A DNA stretch of 30,547 bases, taken from Thoreauomyces humboldtii. Its lineage: Eukaryota > Chytridiomycota > Chytridiomycetes > Spizellomycetales > Powellomycetaceae. The position numbers and the translations under genes were made by a program. The DNA is taken from NCBI GenBank assembly GCA_027596035.1, contig JADGJA010000204.1, positions 1 through 30,547 on the forward strand, given 5' to 3'. Below, in pieces: positions 8,900 to 18,374 of the stretch (positions within the stretch are counted from its first letter, which is position 1; each line of letters begins with the position of its first letter). The notes under the pieces are model-generated. The model ran no database searches, had not been told where the DNA came from, and saw only the letters and a program-made list of their open reading frames with translations.

Positions 8900-10950
8900 T
8901 CAGAGAATAGCAACGAGGGCTGCCAGGCCGACGAGCACGCTCGGCGCGTGGATCAATGCAGCGGCTCCCGACGACTGAGAGGGAGTGGTCCCCTGAGACG
9001 CACCGGGTCCCGAAGTCGAAGTTGTGCTGGTGGCGGTAGTCGTCCAATTGGTCTGCGTCCAAGACAGCGGATAGTCGATGGCATCGAACACGGCGCATCT
9101 CTCAGCCCAGTAGTCGGCCATCCCACCCGTAGCGATCGCGACCGCGCCCGCCTCGGTCAGGGATTCGTATGCTGGATACGTGGGCCATGTAGCCCCGCTC
9201 GCGTTGTAGGGCTTCCCGGTTGCGGCCATGTCGGTCCACGCCAAGCCCATGGCGGCCGCGAGGTTCTGTTGCGGTTGCGACAGCGAGCACGGTCCTATCA
9301 GGTACTTGACGTAGTCGAACACGAAGGGAATCTCGGTGTAGTGCGATGCTCCAAGCGCCTGGGCTGATACGCCCGGGACGAAGTCACACGAAAGCGTCAC
9401 GTTGAAAAAGTACGAGTAGGCGGGAACGTTTTGGCTGGCGACGGCGGCGAGGGCCTTGCGAGTGGGGCAGGCGAACCAGCGGTCGGTCATGATGGCGGAG
9501 ATGGCCTGGTTGGGGGACTGATATGCGGAGAGAGGGTAAAGGGCCGTTACGTTGGCGGTTAGATTGGCGGGGAGGACATCCGCGATGTACTTTTGGTAGT
9601 CGGACGCCGTGAAAGTGATGTTGGGCATAAAAAAGTTTGCTTCCTGCGCGTTGGTTCCGGCAAGGAGCGGAACCTTGTTGAAGGATCCGCTGGTGAACGC
9701 TTCGATAGGGGCACTAGGAAAGAAAACGCCGTCCTGAACCAGGGCGTAGGTTGGCCGGTTGGATCTGGCGGGAGGGGCGAGGAACAGTGTCAGTTACATG
9801 GTCTCGCAAACCCCTTCCGTTCGCCTCCTGTTGTAACTAACGCGAGAACGTCGCTGATCTTGTAGTCCGGTTGTCCAGGATTGGGTGCCGTATCGGTGGC
9901 GTTTAGTATGGCGGCGGGCGACGCCGACCTGTTACGAGAGAGCGAGTTCAAAGACCGGGGCAAAGCGCGGAAGCGTTCGGGTCACGAGCCTGATTGTACC
10001 TCAAGCAAGAAGCAACATCGCCGGTGGCAGGGCATCCGAGGGAGCTGGCAAAGTCCTTGGCAACCTCAGCGGCCCAGTCGGCCGGCGCAAAGCCTGTGAT
10101 ATCGCCGCTTTCGGCGATGGCCGATGAGAAAAGTCCCGCACTGGACGGAGCAACCATGTGGGCGAAGACTGAGGATCCGCCTGCTGACTCGCCCCAGATA
10201 CCAACATGTTCGGGGTCACCGCCAAAGCTCGCGATGTTGGCCTTGATCCATTTAAGAGCCAGCTGCTGATCCTGGATGCCGTAGTTGCCGAGGGATCCGT
10301 CGGCTGCCTTGAAAACGGGGTGGGCCAGGAACCCGAGCGGTCCAACGCGGTAGTTTGCGGTAACGACGATCGAATTGGTGGGGGGCGCGGCATGGCAGCC
10401 ATCGTAGTAGTGGGACGACACGTCGCCACTTTCGAAACCACCGCCGTCTTGAAAAGCGTGAGCAGAAGAGTTGAGTGAAAGCACATGACGAAGGGAAAGA
10501 TAAAGAAGCGCATACAGATAAAGAAGCGAACCGGAAGAGGCGCGCTGGGCTTGCTGATCGGGGAATAAACGTTAAGAAACAGACCTTCATGGAAGGTGAG
10601 CAATCGTTAGGGCATCCATTTCTTCCCGAGTCGTTTCGAAGAGTCACGTTCCACCCACAGTCCTCGCTTTGATCGGTCGGCGGAGGGACGCCCGCGAAGG
10701 GGCCCTGGACACAAGCGGGGGGCATCGTTGTCACGTTGGTCTTGAAGGGACCGTCGTAAGCCACAGGCGCAGCGAACCGCAGGTTACTGACGGGAGCGTT
10801 GGCGAACGGGATCCCGAGATACGAGGCATAGCTTGGAGCGAGAGGACACGTCTTTCCCGAGTAGGTACCGGCTGCGGTGGAGACGGTGGGACCCTGAAGA
10901 GATGGGGAGACGACGGCTGCGGCGGCAGCCAAGACAGGTTGGATGAGCAT
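8900..10950 (-). CDS. Type-B carboxylesterase/lipase, secreted and probably GPI-anchored
   Basis: This is an alpha/beta-hydrolase of the type-B carboxylesterase family, hydrolysing ester bonds outside the cell or at the wall. Exons are 10950-10659, 10584-10516, 10447-10000, 9928-9842 and 9764-8900, with all phases fitting, for 586 aa. The N-terminus is a signal peptide (MLIQPVLAAAAAVV). Family blocks are YLGIPFA, SEDCLFLNVYSP, the oxyanion-loop region YGGGFESGD (about 121-129), NYRVGPLGF and the nucleophile elbow GESAGG (Ser about 208). The probable acid is Glu about 340 (NAQEANFF) and the histidine is in GASHYTEIPFVF (about 440). The C-terminus has a Ser/Thr-rich stalk and a hydrophobic end (VLVGLAALVAIL) without a cytosolic tail, as in GPI precursors. 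The start at 10950 is the first ATG after the TATA box. A degenerate, intronless relative lies at 27930-28620. Confidence 0.92.
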
Positions 10951-11042
10951 TCTACAAGTATGGTCGATGGGTTGGATGGTGCGACGGGTGTCGGAAACAA
11001 GAGCCGTGAGCGCATGAGCGATGCCGGGACCGTAGCTCCCAC

Positions 11043-11048
11043 TATATA
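11043..11048 (-). promoter_or_regulatory. TATA box of the carboxylesterase gene
   Basis: TATATA lies about 95 bp upstream of the esterase start. It supports the start at 10950 over an upstream in-frame extension that would begin beyond the TATA element. Confidence 0.45.
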
Positions 11049-11109
11049 GGTACTGTATGCAGCGCCTTTTGCACGCATGGGGATGCGGTACGGGTTGCAT
11101 GATCACGGT

Positions 11110-12400
11110 GTCTCTGGCTCTTGAACATTTGACCTCGAAAGGTTTCCAGCCTTTCCCCGGCGGAAAGTCGTGGGCCCGCCGCAGAGGCCCAGAGGCTGCC
11201 GACTGCGCGACGGCAAAAACTCGGGAACGTTCGACAGCAGCGTTTGGACCGCAGAACTCAGGAAAAACGGCCAGGAAAATTCGAGTTCAAAGATCTCCAT
11301 GTTGTCGGAGTGCACGGCCACGCCGAGTGGCAAGTGATGGATATACTACTACTGTATCATACATACATGTAGTACGCCATGGTGGCCAGGGGGATTCCCC
11401 GTCCTCGAAAACCCTTCTTTCCATGGCTTTCGACACAGCGCAGCCCCGCGATCACCGAGTCACAGTGCAGTCGAGGCGGCGGCAAGAAACTGTCGTCGAT
11501 GGCGAGGGGAAAAAGTCGGTAGCGGTTTCGCTTTTCCGTCGAGTGACGTTCAAATCTACCACAAGCAGGAGGCAAAGCAGGCTGATGTTGTTGTGTGTCG
11601 TGGACCGCAGGAACGGCGGATAGGACTGCGCCTTCCTCGATGTCGCTGGTACCTGCAGGAGAGGCCAGACTTTTCAGGTCCACGGTTCCGATCCGTGGAG
11701 GTTTCGGGACTTTTTCCATGGAGGCGGTAGCCCTGCCGGTGTAGCATAGGGAGCTGCTTCTAGCTTGGCGTCTCATCAATTTGCTCAGTTGGAGGATGCG
11801 ATTATGCCTTCAGGGCACGGATGGACGACGGCCGCACCTGGACTTGAGTGCAGCGTGAGCTTGAGACCTCAGCCGAACAGATACCCCGCCGCGCATCTGA
11901 TGTTCGGTCAACTTTTGAATTCAGCGAACAGTATGGGTGTTGCCAGGTCCGGCCTGACTCGTACGCCACATCGTTTGCTAGGACATATTGCCTCGTCTCT
12001 TTTTGCGTGAGGAAGTGGCTGTCTTCGATGACAAAGCCGGTAAGCGCGGTCCAGGCTTGCGAGAGAGTGTCTGATAGCAGGAAGACGGCAGCTGCGCGCG
12101 GTATCTCGGGAGGAGGAAGAGTTGCTCTTGCTGCTGTTGCTGCTGTCTGGGTCATTCTTGTGCTGCAAACGAAAACTGTAAGGGTCTTGCTTTTTCGGCA
12201 AGTGTGCAATCGACGACATCTTGACACCGTTCTGAGCTGACGACGAAAGACAAAGCGAAGGAAGAAACTTGGAGGCCAAGCTTCCAGGAAGATACTAGCC
12301 CGACGCGCATACTCCAGCAATGCTGCCGAAGCCTTCGTTAGCATTGCGGAGTGTCTTAAATGCTGTTTGAACGACTGGATGAGGAAGCTAAATCCAAAGG
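11110..12400. other. Region with weak coding signal only
   Basis: I recognise no gene in this 1.3 kb. Two leftward stretches look somewhat protein-like. One is 11779-11357, from a start at MEKVPKPPRIGTVDLKSL. The other is 12280-11802, where two frames are open at once; one contains SSIAHLPKKQDPYSFRLQH, the other LLSDTLSQAWTALTGFVIE. The two cannot both be right and I could not phase them with splice sites. They may be exons of an unknown leftward gene or chance frames. Confidence 0.25.
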
Positions 12401-12402
12401 GT

Positions 12403-12697
12403 CCGAGAGATCTGTCAATGATGACGACAAGGACGTACCCTCGGCCAGTTTTCTCTGCGCCGGGAGTCACCGCTAGCCGTAAAGAGCGTCTTGAGAGACC
12501 ATCTGAAAGACAGGGCAAGGAAAATCAATTCAGAACCTCCGCGAACTCTGTCGATGACGATGACAAACGACGTACCCGCAAAACAACCGCTAGCCTTGAA
12601 AGCGACTTGCATCTACATCTAGAATGAACAATCTAGAAGATGAGTTCCAAGCATCGCGAGATCTGTCGATGGGGACGACAAAGATGTATCCGCGACC
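12403..12697. repeat. Three imperfect direct repeats spaced 115-136 bp
   Basis: A core of about 44 bp recurs at 12403-12446, 12539-12582 and 12654-12697 (pattern GAGATCTGTCGATG..GACGACAAAGACGTA). Between the first two copies a second block (CACCGCTAGCC / AACCGCTAGCC) is also shared. On the minus strand each copy reads as a hydrophobic segment followed by IDR (VLVVIIDRS, FVIVIDRV, IFVVPIDRS), but the first two are in different frames. The role is unknown; they may be decayed tandem exons or a short mobile repeat. Confidence 0.55.
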
Positions 12698-12728
12698 AAC
12701 CGTCTCTGTCAAAAGCCCATCCTCAAGC

Positions 12729-13257
12729 TTATACATGCCTTGGCTTTGACGTCCTTTGACTTTTGCCTTTCTCCATTACACGTTGTCGAGCGCTCTCTCG
12801 ATGTCGTTGCAATCGCCACCAGTTCTTCCTTTCCGCAAATGATGGAACCGTTTTTTCGACTTCTTCCATGGGCTTCCGCTTCCTCAAGCATCTCCTACCT
12901 CCTTGACTGCACCGTTGTCTTGCGATCGCTTTGACCGTTTCGTCGTCGGGATCGACGCGCGTTACCCATTTCTGCAGGTCGTGGAGGCGCCATTCCAACT
13001 TTGCGACCGACTCCACATCAAGCCCGACAAAGCGAGCAACCTAGTTCACCCAATGTAGTGCCCGTTGAAGTCTTCCGAACAACGCTTCCCATCGACGACG
13101 ATTGAGGATGCGACCTTGACAGTCGTAGGCATCTTGGTAAAGGCGGTTGAGGGATAGTTGAGGAGATCTTCGAAACGTCGTGGCTCACGTCGAAAAGACT
13201 GTGGATGTGAGGGACAAGGAGAGACAAGAGAAGGAGGTTCAGACACTTCATTGATCG
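12729..13257 (-). CDS. Possible hypothetical gene fragment (two phase-compatible exons)
   Basis: Two leftward coding-like blocks, 13257-13115 and 13040-12729, are separated by a potential 74-bp intron (weak donor GTCGCA, acceptor CTAG) and join in phase. The first contains RREPRRFEDLLNYPS and TKMPTTVK. The second begins VARFVGLDVESVAKLEWRL, continues HDLQKWVTRVDPDDETVKA, and is then basic to the stop at 12729. A further upstream block (LHQGYKYGQMIESWKAST, ending at 13296) would need an intron of only 38 bp. I recognise no family. The amino-acid make-up of the second block is protein-like, but this remains a weak call with an unknown 5' end. Confidence 0.3.
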
Positions 13258-13296
13258 CTATGACGGCGGGTGCGCTTGAGAAGATTGGCACTTACC

Positions 13297-14028
13297 TTGT
13301 GACTGAGTTGAAGCTTTCCAGGACTCGATCATCTGGCCGTACTTGTAACCTTGATGTAAAGCTACCAAGAGGCGCGTAACCGTTGCCGCTAGAGTGAGTC
13401 GTCTACTTCCCTTCCTAAACTGTGCTCCCCCTTAGTCTCAGCAGCTCGGCCCGTTTAGCTCTGCGTCGTCGAGCTGTCACCCGTAGTCTGACGCGGTCGA
13501 GGACGTGCGACCTGTGAATGTTTGATGATCTTGAGATGGGAAGGGCAAAGCGAGCGTGTGTGCGGCGGACTCCGCCCCTTTGATGAAGTGGGGAGATGCT
13601 GATGAGGTTGCTTGAGCACACGAAGCGCAGGAAAAGGACGCTTTCTTGCTCGCAAGGGGCACAACACAACACGACCGACCGACCGACCGACCGGGGGGAG
13701 CATGCAGAGAACCTGTGACGGGAGAAGCGATCGAGGCAGAGTCACTTACTTGTGTCGAGCGGAATCGCGGGGCCTCGTCTGCCGTTTCCTCGTCGTCGGC
13801 CAACTTTCATCACGGCCCCACAAAGAGACGACCGGTTCGACAGCATGTGACTCACGATGACTCCTTGGCGTGGACGGGGCTCACCCTGCATAGAACGTTT
13901 TCGTTGCCCGCTTTCCGATGCCCGCTTCAGGAGCACGGCTTCCTCCTGCCCCCTGCTCCCTGCCACGTCATGGCAGCAGTAGAAGATGGACCTCCAGAGT
14001 GCACACGTACGTATGAACCTCTTTGTAG
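13297..14028. other. Region without a recognisable gene; tetranucleotide repeat inside
   Basis: Several short frames are open on both strands. One leftward start (about 13803, MADDEETADEAPRFRSTQ) ends in a canonical GTAAGT donor and could be a first exon, but I could not place the following exon. A (GACC)5 tetranucleotide repeat lies at 13673-13692. Confidence 0.25.
13673..13692. repeat. (GACC)5 microsatellite
   Basis: Five perfect GACC units occur in tandem, followed by a G run. This is a likely length-variable site. Confidence 0.8.
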
Positions 14029-14508
14029 ATGGACCTCAGCGATTCGGCAGAAGGAGACCTGAGGCTTCCAAACACAGGTGGGCGAAGGAAGGGAGAGAAT
14101 CGAAGGTTTCATTCTCATCGTGTCCTTTGTGTCCCGCTCAGAATTACAACACGGCCGTCACTTGCAACTTCCTTCCTTTTGGCGCTTTCGTTGTGCTTCC
14201 TAACTTGTCGATCAAAATACCCAATTCAGGTCATGAAGATCAAGCCCTTGCACCATGCTCATGCTGAACGGCCTCCAAGGTTCGAAAGGACCAGGGGAGT
14301 GTACACGATGGAACGGAAGTCTCGGTGCCTCGAGAACGCCTCAGACCGTTACAATCTACCGATCCCTAAACGATACGGGAGCAACTCATTGACGGGCTGT
14401 AACGAGCTGATCGGGATGAACGGCACGCCACCACAGGAGAAGACTTTTCCTCGTTTTCCTAGCAACTTGTCACCAGAACCCAGCTCGTTGTCGATCTTGC
14501 AGACATGA
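14029..14508 (+). CDS. Possible hypothetical protein
   Basis: An uninterrupted rightward frame of 159 codons starts at an ATG. Its second half (from MKIKPLHHAHAERPP, through RYNLPIPKRYGSN and CNELIGMNGTPPQ, to the stop) is more protein-like than its first half, which includes a hydrophobic stretch near SLATSFLLALSLCFL. I recognise no family, the frame overlaps other open frames, and there is no splice or promoter support. It is kept as a weak candidate. Confidence 0.2.
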   Translation: MDLSDSAEGDLRLPNTGGRRKGENRRFHSHRVLCVPLRITTRPSLATSFLLALSLCFLTCRSKYPIQVMKIKPLHHAHAERPPRFERTRGVYTMERKSRCLENASDRYNLPIPKRYGSNSLTGCNELIGMNGTPPQEKTFPRFPSNLSPEPSSLSILQT

Positions 14509-15031
14509 CTCGCTAGAACTCTACTTAAACGAACAAAGAGTGATCTCTTCGCGAAGCGCTAGCAAAGCTACCAGGTCGTATCGCAGCGGGCAGTGAACAA
14601 GTCCCCGCTCTTCCGAAGGTTCGATGAAGCAAACTCCCCAACAACGAATCCGCTCGGTATTGCAGAATGACAGATCCGGTGGTCAAGGAAAAGACATCGT
14701 CAAGTCTCTCCACGTCAGAGAACGCAAGGAGCGCAGCAGGTAACGCTCGAATATGGGAAGCTTGGTATGGTGAAATCAGGCAATTGATCGTCAATTTCCT
14801 TGACATTTAGTCGGAGTGCAACAAGACTGGTGCTTGGTGCGCAAACGCTAAGCATACAGGGAGTTTCTTTGGGATTGCTCAGTGGCCCTTCCACAACGCT
14901 GTACAAGAAATTCGATGGGAGAGAACCTTTCGGCAATCATGTACCCCTTTGAATGTAGTTTGAACAGCACAGATAGCTTCGTGTCTATGTCCCTCTCTAA
15001 CGATTCCAGCTCTATATCAAGGAGATGCCCG
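14509..15031. other. 3' flank of the sensor-like gene, ambiguous open frames
   Basis: Downstream of the sensor gene's stop, leftward frames stay open, notably 15084-14848, containing RDGHLLDIELESLERDID and KLHSKGYMIAERFSP. This reads like protein sequence and overlaps the last sensor exon in another frame. It might be an alternative 3' exon or a remnant of a C-terminal domain, but I find no satisfactory splice junction that joins it. No independent gene is called. Confidence 0.25.
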
Positions 15032-17582
15032 TCACGATGCCATCGCACCCTCTGTCTTGCTATCTGTGGGTAGCCGCTCGGCAAGAATGTCCCGGTGCTT
15101 GTTTATAGCGCCGGCGCTTGAAAAGAAAGAATCTCAAAATCATGGCAGTAATCTACCGACAAAGACAGATCTACTCACAAAGCTTTGACCATAATTGCGA
15201 AAACAATCTGTAGTTGTCGTAACTGATTTCAAAACGGGTTAGAAACCGTTTCCCCGGTTAGAAGCAAAACTGGTAGAAAAGCGCTTACTTCACGAATCCA
15301 TGACCGGTTGTCAAGAGCCTGAGATGATCCAAGCGAGCTAAGACAGAAAACACATCAGCGATCGTTTGAAGGAAACTCGTTAAACGTTCTAGCCTTGCTC
15401 GTACTGGAAGTCGAATTGCGTGAATTCTTTCATTTGTCTGACAATCGTCGAAAGAGGGAGAACTGCAAGAACAAAAACCCCAGCAACGAAAACGGCCATG
15501 GCGCTGCTGATTCCAATCGAAAGAGTTTGCGCGCGCGATCGAGCAGCGTCAATGTCTCCATATATCTTGAGAGGAAGAGAGAGAACATTCGAAGTCAGTC
15601 CGGTGATCTCCCACCGACGGCAGTTGTTGATCCAATTCAATCACTCACCGCCGTCCTAGGTATCGCTAGCAGCAGCAACGCGTAATCATTGGTACCAAGC
15701 AGGACAAGGTCTACATTCATGAGCCACAATATGCCAGCTACCTCAAGCTCAAACGTGGGCTCAGCCGCTACAACTGCCTGCGCGATAGCGATCCGCGGTT
15801 GGAATGGATTGCATTGAAACGCTTCGGAAAATCGCTGAAACATCGCGACCTGCAGGGCAGTGGTCTGATCATCCACGATGGCTTTGGCGTAATCCACGAC
15901 ACCCGTGGCCGGGTCTGGGACGGAGGAGGAGTTGACGACCATGTTGCTGCTACCCAGGACCTCTAACGACGAGGATTCGAACATGGCGACAACTGCTTCT
16001 GGGAGCGGTTTGGCGTCTCGCATCATCTCGATCCAGGTTGTTGTCACTTGGAACGCGCCCAAACAGAAGAACTTGGGATAGTAACCGGTTGCGAGACTTT
16101 CGTTTGCGGCCCAGAAGCTCTGCTCCACGTATCCGATCACCAATCCTGAAAGAGTGGTGAGCTGCGTCATGATGCCACGTGAGAAATATCGAAGACCCCG
16201 GACGTCGGTAGCGTACCGTCGTTCTCGCCATTGACTTGTCAGAAAAGTAGTATCAGAGTAATGTTGAGCTACCGCTATACGTCACTTCTCACGTGCAAAC
16301 AACTTACTCGAAAAGACGGGTCCGACAGCTGGCGGCACCAGGCCGAGCTGCATCAGCCCTTTGCGGAGAAGATTCAATTCGTTTCAGATGGATGGCGATG
16401 TGCGAGCAAATCTTAAGCCCAACCTGGTATCGGTATTATGTCACTGAACGGAAACAGTTTTGGCGTCCCCGTCTTGTCAGGCAATCGCGCTGCATTAAGC
16501 ATTTTGCTTTAGCGGGACTTCAGCGAGTCGTATGCGGAGGAGATGATCGACCTACTGATTGGCAGAACCGGCCATCCAGTCTGTACATTTGGATCTGGAA
16601 AGGACGAGTTCATGCCTATCAATAATCACTCGTCTTCGACATTCGTAAAGCAACGCCTCGCACTTACTGCCAGCATCGATAATGGAAAAACTATCGACAC
16701 TTTGATTGTACGGGCTCGCCACCACGTTCACCTGTTGAAAGACATGACCGTCAGCTCGCTGTTCTTGCTTATCGCTGCCCAGTGAATGAATACTTGCCCA
16801 AGCGTAATGAGCGTACTCGAGAGTTGTCACGTTATACACGCCTCTTGTAACATTGTAAGCAGCATCGTATCCGGGGTTGTGCGAAGCGCTGGGCAAACGA
16901 AACTTTTTAGTTAGCACCTCTGAAGCCAGAGAAACCAGTAAACGTGCAACTATACTTGTAGCCAGTTTTCCATGCCGCGCTAACACACGCCACGACGTCC
17001 AGCTTAAAATTGTGTTTCAAATTGGCGAGATTGGAGATGATGGGGCTGAATACGGAAAAGGTGAGTAGTTGTCCTGGATGGATTACAGGAAAGCGACGTA
17101 ACCGTACTTGTCAATCAGGTTCTGCAGAGGTGGCGTAGCGCTCATCATATCAATAACGCCTTGCGTTTGCCCCAAAAAGTTGACAAGTGGTATGATCTTC
17201 TGGATGGGTGCTTGCGCGTCGCTTTTGACCTGCAAAGTCAGAGATGGTCGTCAAGAAAGTTCCAAAGCGTCGAAAGTACGAGGAGCTGTTTTACTTTGGC
17301 CAGTAGTGTCCCAAGATACTTTTGTGAGATGTACAAAACACTTTTTCGAGATGCTGCATCGATCACCACCGTAGTCTGACCAAACGACAGGTATCATGAG
17401 ATCATTTCAAGCAGGGTTTTTCGGAACGCAGAGCATACCGGCGAAATCGTAGCAGCAAGAGCTAACGCAACCAGGATTGGTGCAAGAAGCGTGACAGGAA
17501 TCGCCGGTAGCCATGCTCGTTTTTCTTTATAACGGGAGTTTCTCGCTAGATCGGCGACCGTCGGTTGTGCACGTTTGGACAT
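15032..17582 (-). CDS. Two-span membrane sensor-like protein (Cache-type ectodomain), no catalytic domain
   Basis: Exons are 17582-17439, 17375-17295, 17229-17108, 17045-16956, 16888-16668, (16594-16556), 16358-16308, 16223-15649, 15565-15405, 15337-15289, 15222-15179 and 15116-15032, giving about 540-553 aa; the bracketed 39-bp exon is optional and phase-compatible. A cytosolic N-terminus and first span (AWLPAIPVTLLAPILVALALA) lead into a long ectodomain (TTVVIDAASRKSVLY, FKLDVVACVSAAW, RYFSRGIMTQLTTLSGLVI). A second span follows (IGISSAMAVFVAGVFVLAVL), then PLSTIVRQMKEFTQFDF, then RSWIRELRQLQIVFAIMVKAF-AGAINKHRD and the end. This post-membrane helix resembles the linker that in related fungal and protist proteins precedes signalling domains; here the protein stops about 20 residues later. 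An upstream ATG at 17681 is also open. The family assignment is from memory of such fungal proteins; the ligand and partner are unknown. Confidence 0.7.
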
Positions 17583-18374
17583 TTGTGTGATATACCAACT
17601 GGTTGAGAGCCGATCCACAACATGCGTGCCCTCCGTGTTCCACTCCGGAGAAACGTTTTCCCCCCCAGGCGGTAAAAACATTCCATATAGTCGAAGGGGG
17701 CGGATCTATTTTTGGCCAGCAAACGGTCGTTTGTGGTTTACCCTCCACGCTGCCCTCCATCCAGTCTTACAAGGATGATGAAGTCAACAGGCCCTTCCAT
17801 AGAGCAATCCAGAGAGAGACTCAAGAATAGAGAGAGAGAGCCCGGCAAAAGCGTTGCCAGAATGAGCTTTTCGATAGCGCATGGGCTCGAACGTAAACAA
17901 GATGATTTTGGAGCTGATGCGAATCCTGCGCTCAGACGTAGATCGTCTGAGTTTTTGCTGATCTGTCGTGGTAGCAGCAGTGACTAAATGATGCAAACCA
18001 ACAGGAGGAGCGTGCGAATCTGAGACACCATCCTGGAGGCGCTTCTTATTGAATCGGGTCTGTCGGTAACCTGTTCGAAGTCAATCATCGCGATGAGGAG
18101 GGCGCCTGGGCTTGATTATCTCGTACGGCCAATTAACTTCTCGTAAAGGAAAGTGTACGGTGTCCCTCAAAAGGAGGATGCCGGCTCGCTCTTCCGATGC
18201 CTCGTAATATGTAATGAGTGACCCAAGACGGGGAGAAGGTGTGGTATGGGAGGCTGCGCCACAGAAATCGGATGGTGACGCTTCCTCCCAAGAGTCTCAC
18301 GCAGTGTACGAACTACAGTAGACAAGTCCCACACACACACACGTCTCCCGTCAGACCTCCTGACCCGGAGCAGC
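17583..18374. promoter_or_regulatory. Divergent promoter region between the sensor-like gene and coronin
   Basis: This is 792 bp between two divergent start codons. It contains purine-rich (AG)n-like stretches near 17811-17841 and an (AC)6 run at 18331-18342, 33 bp before the coronin start. No coding exon is recognised. Confidence 0.45.
18331..18342. repeat. (AC)6 dinucleotide run in the coronin leader
   Basis: Six AC units lie just upstream of the coronin start codon, probably in the 5' untranslated region. Confidence 0.7.

Noticed and set aside
16881..16890. Further GCGAAGC occurrence outside the intron array
   Set aside because: The flanks are not complementary beyond the core and it lies in sensor-gene coding sequence, so it is not part of the hairpin family.
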